A stretch of DNA of 17,002 nt from CAZUVQ01 sp964623915 (lineage in GTDB: Bacteria; Bacillota; Clostridia; UMGS1883; UMGS1540). Below, in pieces: positions 8,701 through 14,927 of this stretch (positions are counted from its first letter, which is position 1; the number at the start of each line of letters is the position of its first letter). Under the pieces are notes generated by a model. That model did no database searches. It saw only the letters and a list, made by a program, of their open reading frames with translations, and had not been told where the DNA came from. Position numbers and translations under genes: made by a program. The DNA lies in the NCBI GenBank assembly GCA_964623915.1, contig CAZUVQ010000031.1:1-17002 (forward strand), given 5' to 3'.

Positions 8701-9325
8701 CGGGCATGTAAATCTTGACGCTATAAATGAGTATAAAGAAGTTTCAGAACGGCATGAATTTTTATCAAACCAAACTGATGATTTGAACCGTGCAAAAAAA
8801 GAGCTGAATCAATTAATAGATGAGATGACAAAATCAATGACAGAAAGGTTTGCAGAGCAGTTTGAAATAATTTCCGGTTGCTTTTCAGAGGTTTTTGCGG
8901 AGCTTTTCGGTGGTGGTAGTGCAACACTGTCATTAAATGACCCTACGAATATTCTCGAAAGCGGTATAGACATAGAGGTAAGACCACCGGGCAAAAAGCT
9001 GCAGAGGTTAAGCCTTTTATCGGGAGGAGAAATGGCGTTTACAGCAATTGCGCTGCTGTTTGCCATATTAAAAGTAAGGCCGACACCTTTTTGTATTCTT
9101 GATGAGATTGAAGCTGCGCTTGATGACAACAATATTGCGAGGTTTGCTAATTATTTAAAAAGGTTTTCAGCTGAAACACAATTTATAGTTGTTACCCACA
9201 GAAGAGGTACAATGGAAGCGGCGGATATACTATACGGTGTAACTATGCAGGAAAAAGGCGTTTCAAAGCTTCTTTCCATGAAGCTTGATGAAGTTAATAT
9301 AGAAGGCGGGGAGGAAAAACAATAA
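5750..9325 (+). CDS. smc: SMC, chromosome condensation ATPase
   Basis: A full-length 1191-residue bacterial SMC protein. The N-terminal ATPase half begins with MQGFKSF and has the Walker A motif GPNGSGKS (residues 31-38). Two long acidic, Glu/Lys-rich coiled-coil arms (about 170-500 and 670-1020) flank a hinge domain (about 505-660, ending near a GGSITGGS turn). The C-terminal half carries the ABC signature LLSGGE (Ser1091-Gly-Gly-Glu1094) and Walker B ILDEIEAALDD with Asp1118-Glu1119. SMC dimers with ScpA and ScpB compact and segregate the nucleoid. It starts at GTG 5750 behind an excellent AAAGGAGG (5735-5742). The stop is directly followed by ftsY, as in many Firmicutes, but rnc, which usually lies just upstream of smc, is instead 3.5 kb downstream. 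Confidence 0.97.
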   Translation: MYLKKLEMQGFKSFTDKISLDFGDGITAIVGPNGSGKSNISDAIRWVMGEQSAKSLRGSKMEDVIFAGTEKRKATGFAEVSLILDNSKKTFPIDYDEITVTRRVYRSGESEYLINKAVCRLRDIYELFMDTGLGRDGYSIIGQGRIDEILSNKSEDRRQVFEEAAGISKYRYRKTEAERKLIATDENLIRLMDIRAELEARLEPLKNQSEKAQKYLNLRDKLRVLDVNLSIDAIEKCKNFLDDTEGVFTNTKNEAAEALSLLKELQDSEEVLYGKLRETDGVIDEIRERLHSEEILGEKTKGEISLLNNKIITNEEETARLDSEIAELLASNEDCELIVSRLKDKIDEATENRKKTLGDIEKANELLNTISAEADKVNSNINALLEKKADKNHQVDIINGKIATIQALEGNADERIAAIKDSVDVTRERHTRGEREYSQISDRIEIEKKELLELQKTREAELLKARELQQENENQKKEYNIKSEDYNRKSSRLAVLSDMEKNMEGYSVGVKALLTNDLPNKIDIHGVLSKLITVDDKYSLAVETALANALQNIVVGSEGDAKKAITYLKDNRLGRATFLPLTSVKGRRGNFENKIKGEKGSLGLVCDFVECDGTYRGIAENLLGQTALFDNIDNAIAAAKKNEYRFKIVTLGGEVIFAGGSITGGSYAKNSRLLGREKEIRALSLEVENILSEMDKTEDKIENNTHSLRSYSESLEKMASEITEKNNSIIKLTGERDTLRHVIERESEELKLREAELELIILASENSAQEKEKLAYELTQAELSLIECESEAEKARLELREQFHKKEKQSGVITELRMSVSEINSDIDMMKMQVANNISQQDKNNEQIRKYEESLAIVKLKIEEIKKMMAQRKADSEEAIKRAEEFVFEIEEKSQLRGEADEKMLRLKSQLREQNERVNHFNLEVTRLENKIDKATEQLDTTVNRLWEDYDLTYSEAVKLKIDVEDKAEAKREAAKLRNSMKNLGHVNLDAINEYKEVSERHEFLSNQTDDLNRAKKELNQLIDEMTKSMTERFAEQFEIISGCFSEVFAELFGGGSATLSLNDPTNILESGIDIEVRPPGKKLQRLSLLSGGEMAFTAIALLFAILKVRPTPFCILDEIEAALDDNNIARFANYLKRFSAETQFIVVTHRRGTMEAADILYGVTMQEKGVSKLLSMKLDEVNIEGGEEKQ

Positions 9326-10249
9326 ATGGAGGAAAAAAAAGGCTTGTTCAGTAAACTGAAACAGGGGCTTTCAAAGACAAGAAACGCATTGTCGGAAAGT
9401 GTTGAAAATGTGTTTCGTGCGTTTGTAAAGATAGATGAAGAACTGTTTGATGAGCTTTTAGAAGCACTTATCACGGCAGATATAGGTGTCAATGCCGCAA
9501 TGGAAATAACTGATGAGCTTCGTGACAGAGTAAAGGCTGAACGAATTAATGACGGCAATGAGGTAAAAGAGTTACTCAAGAAAATAATAACTGAAAAGCT
9601 CGAAAAGGAAAATGCGGTGCTTGATTTGAGCGGAAAACCAGCAGTAATTCTGGTAATCGGCGTTAACGGAGTCGGCAAAACAACTTCTATCGGAAAAATG
9701 GCATACAGGCTTAAAGATGAAGGCAAGTATGTTTTGCTCGCCGCTGCTGACACGTTCAGGGCGGCCGCCATAAATCAGCTTCAAGTGTGGAGCGAAAGAG
9801 CGGGTGTAGATATTGTAAAGGGTGGAGAAGGTGCTGATCCTTCATCAGTTGTGTATGATGCATGCGTGGCAGCTAAAAACAGAGGTGCCGACGTTCTTAT
9901 TATAGATACGGCAGGCAGACTTCATAATAAGAAGAATTTAATGGAAGAGCTTAAAAAAATGAATCGTATTATTGAAAGAGAGCTCCCCACATCTTCAAGA
10001 GAAACACTTATTGTACTTGATGCTTCCACAGGACAAAATGCGCAGGTTCAGGCGCAGATGTTTTCACAAACAGCGGAAATATCAGGTATAATATTAACAA
10101 AGCTTGACGGAACGGCAAAAGGTGGTGTTGTCATTTCCATTTCTCAGTCCATGGATATACCTGTTAAATTTATCGGAGTGGGAGAAGAAATAGACGACCT
10201 TCAGCCATTTTCGTCCAGCGATTTTGCAAAGGCATTATTTGAGGAATAA
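9326..10249 (+). CDS. ftsY: FtsY, signal recognition particle receptor GTPase
   Basis: FtsY docks the SRP-ribosome-nascent chain complex at the membrane and hands it to SecYEG. The 307-residue protein has the NG domain only: an N-terminal four-helix bundle (about 1-95) with little of the acidic A region seen in E. coli, as is usual in Firmicutes. The SRP-type GTPase motifs are complete: G1 GVNGVGKTT (112-120), G3 DTAGR (194-198), G4 TKLD (258-261), followed by GTAKGG and a C-terminal GVGEEIDDLQPF segment. ATG 9326 directly abuts the smc stop codon, with GGGGAGG inside the end of smc, so the two are co-transcribed and probably translationally coupled. Confidence 0.97.
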   Translation: MEEKKGLFSKLKQGLSKTRNALSESVENVFRAFVKIDEELFDELLEALITADIGVNAAMEITDELRDRVKAERINDGNEVKELLKKIITEKLEKENAVLDLSGKPAVILVIGVNGVGKTTSIGKMAYRLKDEGKYVLLAAADTFRAAAINQLQVWSERAGVDIVKGGEGADPSSVVYDACVAAKNRGADVLIIDTAGRLHNKKNLMEELKKMNRIIERELPTSSRETLIVLDASTGQNAQVQAQMFSQTAEISGIILTKLDGTAKGGVVISISQSMDIPVKFIGVGEEIDDLQPFSSSDFAKALFEE

Positions 10250-10345
10250 TGGTGTGATACAGCTTGCTTTTGCCAGTAATGCCTCATTTACTAAAAAATT
10301 GTAGATATTTGCTGATTAAAAAAGCGATAAAATCAAAAAATATAC

Positions 10346-10374
10346 TTGCCAAGAGGGTTACTTTCATGTATAAT
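10346..10374 (+). promoter_or_regulatory. Sigma-A type promoter for ruvX
   Basis: TTGCCA (10346-10351) and a perfect TATAAT (10369-10374) are separated by 17 bases. Transcription would start near 10381, about 25 bases before the ruvX start. The rest of the 157-base gap after ftsY (10250-10345) is A+T-rich and shows no other clear signal. This promoter probably also supplies the DUF1292 gene and the RNA gene downstream. Confidence 0.7.
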
Positions 10375-10406
10375 AATATTAAGAAACAAGTGGGGGCGGT
10401 CTTTTC

Positions 10407-10814
10407 TTGAGAGTATTAGGTATTGATTACGGTGACAGCAGAATTGGTGTTGCAATAAGTGATATGTTAGGTTTTACGGCACAGCCCGTAACTGTAATTT
10501 CTGAAAAGAATTTTCCCCGTCAGGTTATGCTTGTAGCAGAAAAAGCGAAGGAGCTTAATGCCAGTGAAATAGTAGTAGGTATGCCAAAAAACATGAACGG
10601 CACAATAGGCGAAAGAGGAGAAAAAACAATTAAATTTGTTGAAGCTTTAAAACAAAAGATTGATCTTCCGGTAGTTTATTGGGATGAAAGGCTAACTACA
10701 CAGGCGGCGCACAGGGCTTTAGAAGAAGGGCTTGTCAGCGGAAAAAAAAGAAAAGGTCTGCTTGATAAAATTTCGGCTGTTTTTATCCTTCAGGGATATA
10801 TAGACAGCAAATAA
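10407..10814 (+). CDS. ruvX: RuvX (YqgF/YrrK), RNase H-fold nuclease
   Basis: The 135-residue protein has the YqgF family pattern: the first strand with catalytic Asp7 in RVLGIDYGDSRIGVAISD, the IVVGMPKNMNGT segment near residue 55, and the WDERLTT segment near residue 92. Members are RNase H-fold nucleases linked to 16S rRNA 5'-end maturation (E. coli YqgF) and proposed as alternative Holliday junction resolvases. The start is TTG 10407, behind GGGGGCGG (10392-10399). No ATG lies nearby and the conserved N-terminus begins exactly here. The next gene, a DUF1292 protein, matches the B. subtilis yrrK-yrzB order. Confidence 0.92.
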   Translation: MRVLGIDYGDSRIGVAISDMLGFTAQPVTVISEKNFPRQVMLVAEKAKELNASEIVVGMPKNMNGTIGERGEKTIKFVEALKQKIDLPVVYWDERLTTQAAHRALEEGLVSGKKRKGLLDKISAVFILQGYIDSK

Positions 10815-10833
10815 TTAATTTGGAGGTTTGAAA

Positions 10834-11121
10834 ATGGCTGAAGAAAGAGAAAATATAGTTGACCTTATTGATGATGAGGGTGAAAAGTTTAGATTTGAGA
10901 TTCTGGATATTTTTGAATTTAACGACAAAGAATATGCAGTAGGGCTTGAAGCTGACAGGCATGAGGAAAGCAGCGAAGAGGACACTGTTCTTATTATGAG
11001 AATTGTTCACGCAAACGAAGAAGAGGATATCTTAGAGCCTGTTGATGATGTTGATGAGCTCAATGCAGTATTTTCTGTTTTCAAAGAACATATGCAAGAT
11101 GAATTTGAGTTTGAAGATTAA
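10834..11121 (+). CDS. DUF1292 family acidic protein (YrzB-like)
   Basis: A 95-residue, strongly acidic protein with the DUF1292 pattern: an N-terminal IVDLIDDEGEKFRFEILDIFEFNDKEY-type strand region, a VLIMRIVHANEEE segment and an acidic tail ending FEFED. The function of the family is not known; it is a small cytoplasmic protein commonly found beside ruvX. ATG 10834 is preferred over the in-frame TTG at 10828 because GGAGG (10822-10826) is at the right distance from the ATG. It lies 19 bases after ruvX and only about 12 bases before the RNA gene. Confidence 0.88.
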   Translation: MAEERENIVDLIDDEGEKFRFEILDIFEFNDKEYAVGLEADRHEESSEEDTVLIMRIVHANEEEDILEPVDDVDELNAVFSVFKEHMQDEFEFED

Positions 11122-11130
11122 CAAATAGGT

Positions 11131-11316
11131 AATCCCTGCGGTGTGCGTAAGCGGCTACATTTTAGCCAACACTATTATGTAAGGGAGACTGATCGCGGAA
11201 GTGGCGTGTATGCCCCCCGTTTTTAACGGTATGAGGGGAAACCCATGAGCTTTCGGTAAGTCACCCACCTGCGGTAGCAGGTTAAAATAAAACCGCATAA
11301 CGGCACAAGCGGGGTT
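11131..11316 (+). ncRNA. ssrS: 6S RNA (SsrS), RNA polymerase-binding regulatory RNA
   Basis: About 180 nt with the 6S architecture, worked out by hand. Closing stem: CCCTGC (11134-11139) pairs with GCGGGG (11309-11314), then GTGT (11141-11144) with GCAC (11303-11306). The 5' side contains a GGCTA/TAGCC hairpin (11153-11165), placed like the one in E. coli 6S. A large central bubble follows, with a 6-bp hairpin ACCTGC-GGTA-GCAGGT on its 3' strand (11267-11282). A long irregular apical stem starts with GGG (11183-11185) pairing with CCC (11264-11266), continues GACT/AGTC and GGAAG/CTTTC, and ends in CCGTT-TTT-AACGG. 6S RNA imitates an open promoter and sequesters the housekeeping RNA polymerase holoenzyme in stationary phase. 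The exact ends are approximate; I see no strong own promoter, so it may be processed from the ruvX transcript. Confidence 0.85.
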
Positions 11317-11330
11317 AATATTAAAAAAAT

Positions 11331-11354
11331 CCGCCCTCAAAAGGGCGGTTTTTT
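11331..11354 (+). terminator. Strong intrinsic terminator after 6S RNA
   Basis: CCGCCCT (11331-11337) and AGGGCGG (11342-11348) form a perfect 7-bp stem with loop CAAA, followed by six T and, after one A, five more. It ends the ruvX-DUF1292-6S RNA transcript. Confidence 0.92.
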
Positions 11355-11467
11355 ATTTTTTAATTAATTTAGTTATCGAAACTACTAAAAAAATGAACCA
11401 AAAACTTTTGCACAATCAAGCACGTCCAAATATAGAACACTTTGTTAATATATATTATAAAAAATAC

Positions 11468-11496
11468 TTGCATTATTTACCACACTGCGCTATAAT
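11468..11496 (+). promoter_or_regulatory. Sigma-A type promoter for plsX-acpP
   Basis: TTGCAT (11468-11473) and perfect TATAAT (11491-11496) with a 17-base spacer, giving a start near 11503 and a leader of about 29 bases. The A+T-rich stretch 11361-11467 upstream holds only an imperfect dyad, TTTAGT (11368-11373) with ACTAAA (11384-11389), which does not match the spacing of the known FapR operator. Confidence 0.8.
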
Positions 11497-11531
11497 TATC
11501 CTTAAGTTGATTGTAATAGGGGTGATTTTTA

Positions 11532-12533
11532 TTGACAGTAGCTGTTGACGCAATGGGCGGAGATAAGGCTCCTTTGGAAATAGTAAAAGGGGCGGCTATG
11601 GCATCGCAGACAACAAAAGATAAAATCCTGCTTGTGGGCAACGAAAATGTTATTAGTAATATTTTGAGCGGGCTTGAATATAATAAAGATAAATTAGAAA
11701 TTGTACATGCTTCCGAGGTTATAACCAATGAAGACAAGCCTACAGTGGCAATAAGAAAGAAAACTGATTCTTCACTGGTAAAGTGTTTTTCTCTTTTGGT
11801 AGACGGTAGTGCTGATGCAATGGTTTCTGCAGGCAGCACAGGGGCGCTCCTTGCAGGGAGCATACATTTTCTAAAACGTATTAAAGGCATTAAAAGACCT
11901 GCGTTAGTGCCTTATGTACCAAATGATAAAAATGGATTTATTCTTGTAGATGGCGGTGCCAATACTAATAGTAGACCTGAAAATTTATTACAGTTCGCTA
12001 TTATGGGAAGCGTTTATGCAGAAAAGGTATTAAAAGTTAAACACCCTAAGGTGGGGCTTCTGAATATAGGCTCGGAAGAAGTAAAGGGAAACGAGCTTGT
12101 TAGGAATACATTTAATCTTTTAGTGGACAGCGGTCTGAATTTTGCCGGAAATATTGAGGCAAGAGAGGCAATGCTCGGCGAGGTGGATGTTGTTGTATGC
12201 GATGGTTTTGCCGGAAATATCTTACTTAAGGCTGTAGAGGGTACGGGGCTTATTCTTTTTAAAAATTTAAAAGAAATCCTGACTTCTGGTACTTTATCAA
12301 AAATAGCAGCGTTACTATTAAAAAAAGGTCTATATTCATTAAAGAAAAAATATGATTACAAAGAACACGGCGGAGCACCTTTTTTAGGTGTATCAAGTTG
12401 TGTTGTGAAGGCTCATGGTTCAAGTGATGCAAAAAGTGTGGCTTATGCCATAAAACAAGCATCAGATATAGCCGCAAGCGGTGCAATTGAAGCTATAGCC
12501 GGTCAAATTAAAGTATCTGAAACAGAGAGTTAA
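11532..12533 (+). CDS. plsX: PlsX, phosphate acyltransferase
   Basis: PlsX converts acyl-ACP and phosphate to acyl phosphate, the substrate of PlsY for the first acylation of glycerol 3-phosphate in phospholipid synthesis. It is a peripheral membrane enzyme. The 333-residue length is normal. Visible family landmarks are the N-terminal AVDAMGGDKAP, VSAGSTGALLAGS near residue 100, LVDGGANTNSRPENLLQFA near 140, NIGSEEVKGNEL near 180, and CDGFAGNILLKAVEG near 225. The start is TTG 11532, behind AGGGGTGAT (11518-11526); the next ATG would cut into the conserved N-terminal motif. The gene opens the plsX-acpP unit behind its own promoter. In B. subtilis fabD and fabG lie between plsX and acpA; here they are absent. 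Confidence 0.95.
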   Translation: MTVAVDAMGGDKAPLEIVKGAAMASQTTKDKILLVGNENVISNILSGLEYNKDKLEIVHASEVITNEDKPTVAIRKKTDSSLVKCFSLLVDGSADAMVSAGSTGALLAGSIHFLKRIKGIKRPALVPYVPNDKNGFILVDGGANTNSRPENLLQFAIMGSVYAEKVLKVKHPKVGLLNIGSEEVKGNELVRNTFNLLVDSGLNFAGNIEAREAMLGEVDVVVCDGFAGNILLKAVEGTGLILFKNLKEILTSGTLSKIAALLLKKGLYSLKKKYDYKEHGGAPFLGVSSCVVKAHGSSDAKSVAYAIKQASDIAASGAIEAIAGQIKVSETES

Positions 12534-12550
12534 AAGGAGGTGCAGGTAAT

Positions 12551-12784
12551 ATGGTATTTGAAAAAGTAAAAGATATTATTGTTGAACAGCTTGGTGTTGA
12601 TGAAAAAGAGGTAAATATGGAAGCTTCTTTTATTGATACACTCGGGGCCGATTCGCTTGATATCGTAGAGCTTATTATGGCTTTTGAAGAGGAATTCAAC
12701 CTTGAAATTCCCGATGATGAAGCTGAAAAGATTGCGTCAGTTGGTGATGCTGTGAATTATATCAGCAATAATTCTGAAAATTAA
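12551..12784 (+). CDS. acpP: Acyl carrier protein
   Basis: A 77-residue acidic protein that carries growing acyl chains in fatty acid synthesis and donates them to PlsX. Ser35 in GADSLDIVELIMAFEEEF is the 4'-phosphopantetheine attachment site. Helix I (residues 3-14) and the C-terminal DAVNYI helix are typical. It starts at ATG 12551 behind AAAAGGAGGTG, 17 bases after plsX, so the acyl carrier and the enzyme that uses it are made together. Confidence 0.97.
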   Translation: MVFEKVKDIIVEQLGVDEKEVNMEASFIDTLGADSLDIVELIMAFEEEFNLEIPDDEAEKIASVGDAVNYISNNSEN

Positions 12785-12786
12785 AA

Positions 12787-12808
12787 AAAGAGGGCTGATG
12801 CCCTCTTT
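12787..12808 (+). terminator. Terminator-like hairpin between acpP and rnc
   Basis: AAAGAGGGC (12787-12795) and GCCCTCTTT (12800-12808) form a perfect 9-bp stem with loop TGAT, directly after the acpP stop. The T run is only three bases and then mixed, so it could be a partial terminator or a stabilising 3' end that lowers rnc expression relative to acpP. No clear promoter lies between it and rnc. Confidence 0.6.
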
Positions 12809-12863
12809 AAAATTATAACAAAATATAAACTTAAATTCAATTGTAGCTTTTGGGAGTGATAAA

Positions 12864-13553
12864 ATGGATTATCTTAAATACTTTTCCCAAATAACAAATC
12901 ATAAATTTTGCAATAAAAAACTTTTGCAGACAGCACTGACACATTCGTCTTACGCAAATGAAAAAGGTAATACCGAGTATAACGAAAGGCTTGAGTTCCT
13001 TGGTGATTCAGTGCTTAGTATTGTTGTCAGTGAGTTTTTATATAAAAGAGAAGATATGAGCGAAGGAGAAATGTCAAAGACAAGGGCAGGGCTTGTTTGT
13101 GAGCGGTCTTTGGCTGAATCCGCCGAGAGAATAAACCTTGGTGAATACCTTTTTTTGGGAAAAGGCGAAGAAACAACAAACGGCAGAGAACGCCCTTCTG
13201 TGCTTGCTGATGCCACAGAGGCTTTAATTGCCGCGCTTTATCTTGATGCGGGGTTTGACAAGGCACGTGATTTTGTTTTGCAAATTTTGCAAAAACAACT
13301 GGAGAATGTTTCAAAAGGAACGTTTTATGCTGACTATAAAACTGCGCTCCAGGAGGAAATACAGGGAAGCACGCACGATAAAATAACATATGATGTTATT
13401 TCTGAAAGTGGACCGGACCATGCTAAATTCTTTGAAATTGCGCTTTTTATTAATGATGAAATATATACAAAAGGTATAGGTAAAACAAAAAAAGATGCAG
13501 AGCAAAAAGCAGCAAAAGAAGCACTTTATAGGATGGGGAAAATAGATGTATAA
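12864..13553 (+). CDS. rnc: Ribonuclease III
   Basis: RNase III cuts double-stranded RNA, including rRNA precursors and structured mRNAs and sRNAs. The 229-residue protein has the catalytic domain (about 1-150) with the signature NERLEFLGDS at residues 40-49 (metal-binding Glu44 and Asp48) and the second catalytic pair Asp116 and Glu119 in ADATEAL, then a double-stranded RNA-binding domain (about 158-226) with the end KTKKDAEQKAAKEAL. ATG 12864 follows GGGAGTGAT. The 3' end overlaps the next gene by 8 bases. In many Firmicutes smc follows rnc directly or after one gene, but not here. Confidence 0.96.
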   Translation: MDYLKYFSQITNHKFCNKKLLQTALTHSSYANEKGNTEYNERLEFLGDSVLSIVVSEFLYKREDMSEGEMSKTRAGLVCERSLAESAERINLGEYLFLGKGEETTNGRERPSVLADATEALIAALYLDAGFDKARDFVLQILQKQLENVSKGTFYADYKTALQEEIQGSTHDKITYDVISESGPDHAKFFEIALFINDEIYTKGIGKTKKDAEQKAAKEALYRMGKIDV

Positions 13554-14508
13554 GCATTCAAATATACCAATTTTCATTCCTCATCGTGGATGCAATAATA
13601 ATTGTGTTTTTTGCAATCAAAGATCTATTACAGGCAATAAATATGCTCCGACGGTAACGGAAGTTAAAGAAATAATAGATGAATACCTTGGTTTTTTAAA
13701 AGACAGAGAGGCTGAAATTGCATTTTTCGGTGGAAGCTTTACAGGCATTCCCATAGAAGAACAAACAGAATATCTAATTTGTGCTTATGAATATGTGAAA
13801 AATAAAAAGGTGCTTGGGATAAGAATATCAACAAGGCCTGATTATATAGATGAGGAAATACTCGCAAACCTAAAAAAATATGGTGTAATTAATATAGAAC
13901 TCGGCGTGCAGTCAATGTGTGGAGATGTATTGAAAGCATCAAAAAGAGGGCATACAGCCTCTGATACTTATAAGGCGGTTAACCTTATAAAAAGTGAGGG
14001 TTTTGGGCTTGGGCTTCAGATGATGATTGGGTTGCCGTGCGACACGCCTGCAAAATCACGCTATACAGCCTGCGAAATTGTAAAGATGGGAGCCGATTTT
14101 GCACGAGTTTACCCAGTTTGTGTTTTGCAGGAAACTGAGCTTTATGATATGTACAAAAGAGGCGAATATTCGCCTCTGGATGTAGATACTGCCGTTGAGA
14201 TTGCTGTGGATGTTATGAGAATTCTTGAAAGCGGAGGGGTATCTGTTATCAGAATAGGGCTACAGGAAACTGATACTCTTGGGGGCAGCGTAGCAGCCGG
14301 AGCATATCACCCGGCTATGGGCGAACTTGTGAAATCACGTATTATTCGTGATTCACTTGAAAATGAAATATTAAATCAACAGATAAAAGAAGAAATAGTT
14401 TTTAAGGTTCCTGCTCATATGCTTTCAAAAACTGTCGGGCAACATAGATGTAATGTTTTATATCTTGAAAAAAAATATAATGTAAAAATCAGTTTTCAGC
14501 TTATATAG
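13546..14508 (+). CDS. Elp3-like radical SAM protein without acetyltransferase domain
   Basis: A 320-residue radical S-adenosylmethionine enzyme. The [4Fe-4S] motif is the spaced form Cys16-x3-Cys20-x2-Cys23 in HRGCNNNCVFCNQ, followed by FFGGSFTGIP near residue 60 and an IELGVQSM segment near 120. This matches the radical SAM half of the Elp3 family (COG1243). The C-terminal GNAT acetyltransferase domain of true Elp3 tRNA modification enzymes is absent, since the protein ends near VGQHRCNVLYLEKKYN. Its substrate is unknown. It starts at ATG 13546 inside the end of rnc (8-base overlap), so it is translationally coupled to rnc; I recall a gene of this type following rnc in many Clostridia. Its last 13 bases overlap the convergent minus-strand gene. 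Confidence 0.87.
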   Translation: MYKHSNIPIFIPHRGCNNNCVFCNQRSITGNKYAPTVTEVKEIIDEYLGFLKDREAEIAFFGGSFTGIPIEEQTEYLICAYEYVKNKKVLGIRISTRPDYIDEEILANLKKYGVINIELGVQSMCGDVLKASKRGHTASDTYKAVNLIKSEGFGLGLQMMIGLPCDTPAKSRYTACEIVKMGADFARVYPVCVLQETELYDMYKRGEYSPLDVDTAVEIAVDVMRILESGGVSVIRIGLQETDTLGGSVAAGAYHPAMGELVKSRIIRDSLENEILNQQIKEEIVFKVPAHMLSKTVGQHRCNVLYLEKKYNVKISFQLI

Positions 14509-14885
14509 TCTTCAATAAGTTCCCTTGCCTGCTGTAGTGTGTCTACATATACACCGGGATAGAAACGGGAAAGCTCTGCCGATTCAATAGGAGAAGAAAA
14601 ATCAGTTGCCTCTACGAGCTGTGATGCGCCGTCTGCAGATATTTTGTATATACAAAATTGTGTATCTGTGAGGCAGACCATGTATTTATCGGATGAAATT
14701 ACTTCTCTTTCCGTTACAAAATTTTCCTTTATTTCTTCTGCTTTAATAGGTTGTGCTTGTTGTTTAATTTCTTCTGCTATTACACCGGAGTCATTGTTAT
14801 TTTGCGCTGAAAGCAACCCGGCACATACACCGCAAACAAGTGCCAGAGTACATAACAACACGGTTAATATTTTATTTACTTTCAC
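14496..14885 (-). CDS. Small exported or membrane-anchored protein, BofC C-terminal-like
   Basis: This minus-strand gene encodes a 129-residue protein. An N-terminal hydrophobic segment (about residues 4-24) could be a signal peptide or anchor; it contains cysteines but no clean lipobox. A linker rich in Glu, Lys and Gln follows, then a compact C-terminal domain (about 65-129) with a pattern like KYMVCLTDTQFCIYK and a closing RFYPGVYVDTLQQARELIEDY. That ending resembles the C-terminal domain of BofC-like proteins of spore formers, a match from memory only. I place the start at GTG 14885 because AGAAGGAG lies just upstream and inside the longer frame beginning at 14906. It is the only minus-strand gene in the window and its stop overlaps the end of the radical SAM gene by 13 bases. 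Confidence 0.75.
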   Translation of the reverse strand: MKVNKILTVLLCTLALVCGVCAGLLSAQNNNDSGVIAEEIKQQAQPIKAEEIKENFVTEREVISSDKYMVCLTDTQFCIYKISADGASQLVEATDFSSPIESAELSRFYPGVYVDTLQQARELIEDYIS

Positions 14886-14927
14886 ATAAATCAACTCCTT
14901 CTGCATATATTTTTCCCCAAATTTTAG

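Noticed and set aside
9151..9771. 206-codon minus-strand open frame across the smc/ftsY junction
   Set aside because: It is antisense to two unmistakable genes, Ser/Phe/Leu-rich as expected for the complement of Glu/Lys-rich coding sequence, and has no ribosome binding site or domain pattern.
11122..11360. Riboswitch or tRNA-like element ahead of plsX
   Set aside because: The structured region is closed by its own strong terminator and plsX has a separate promoter downstream, so it is not in the plsX leader; the fold fits 6S RNA instead.
11368..11389. Imperfect dyad TTTAGT/ACTAAA upstream of plsX as a FapR operator
   Set aside because: The half-sites resemble FapR half-sites, but they are 10 bases apart instead of 7, the dyad lies about 80 bases upstream of the -35 box, and the central bases do not match.
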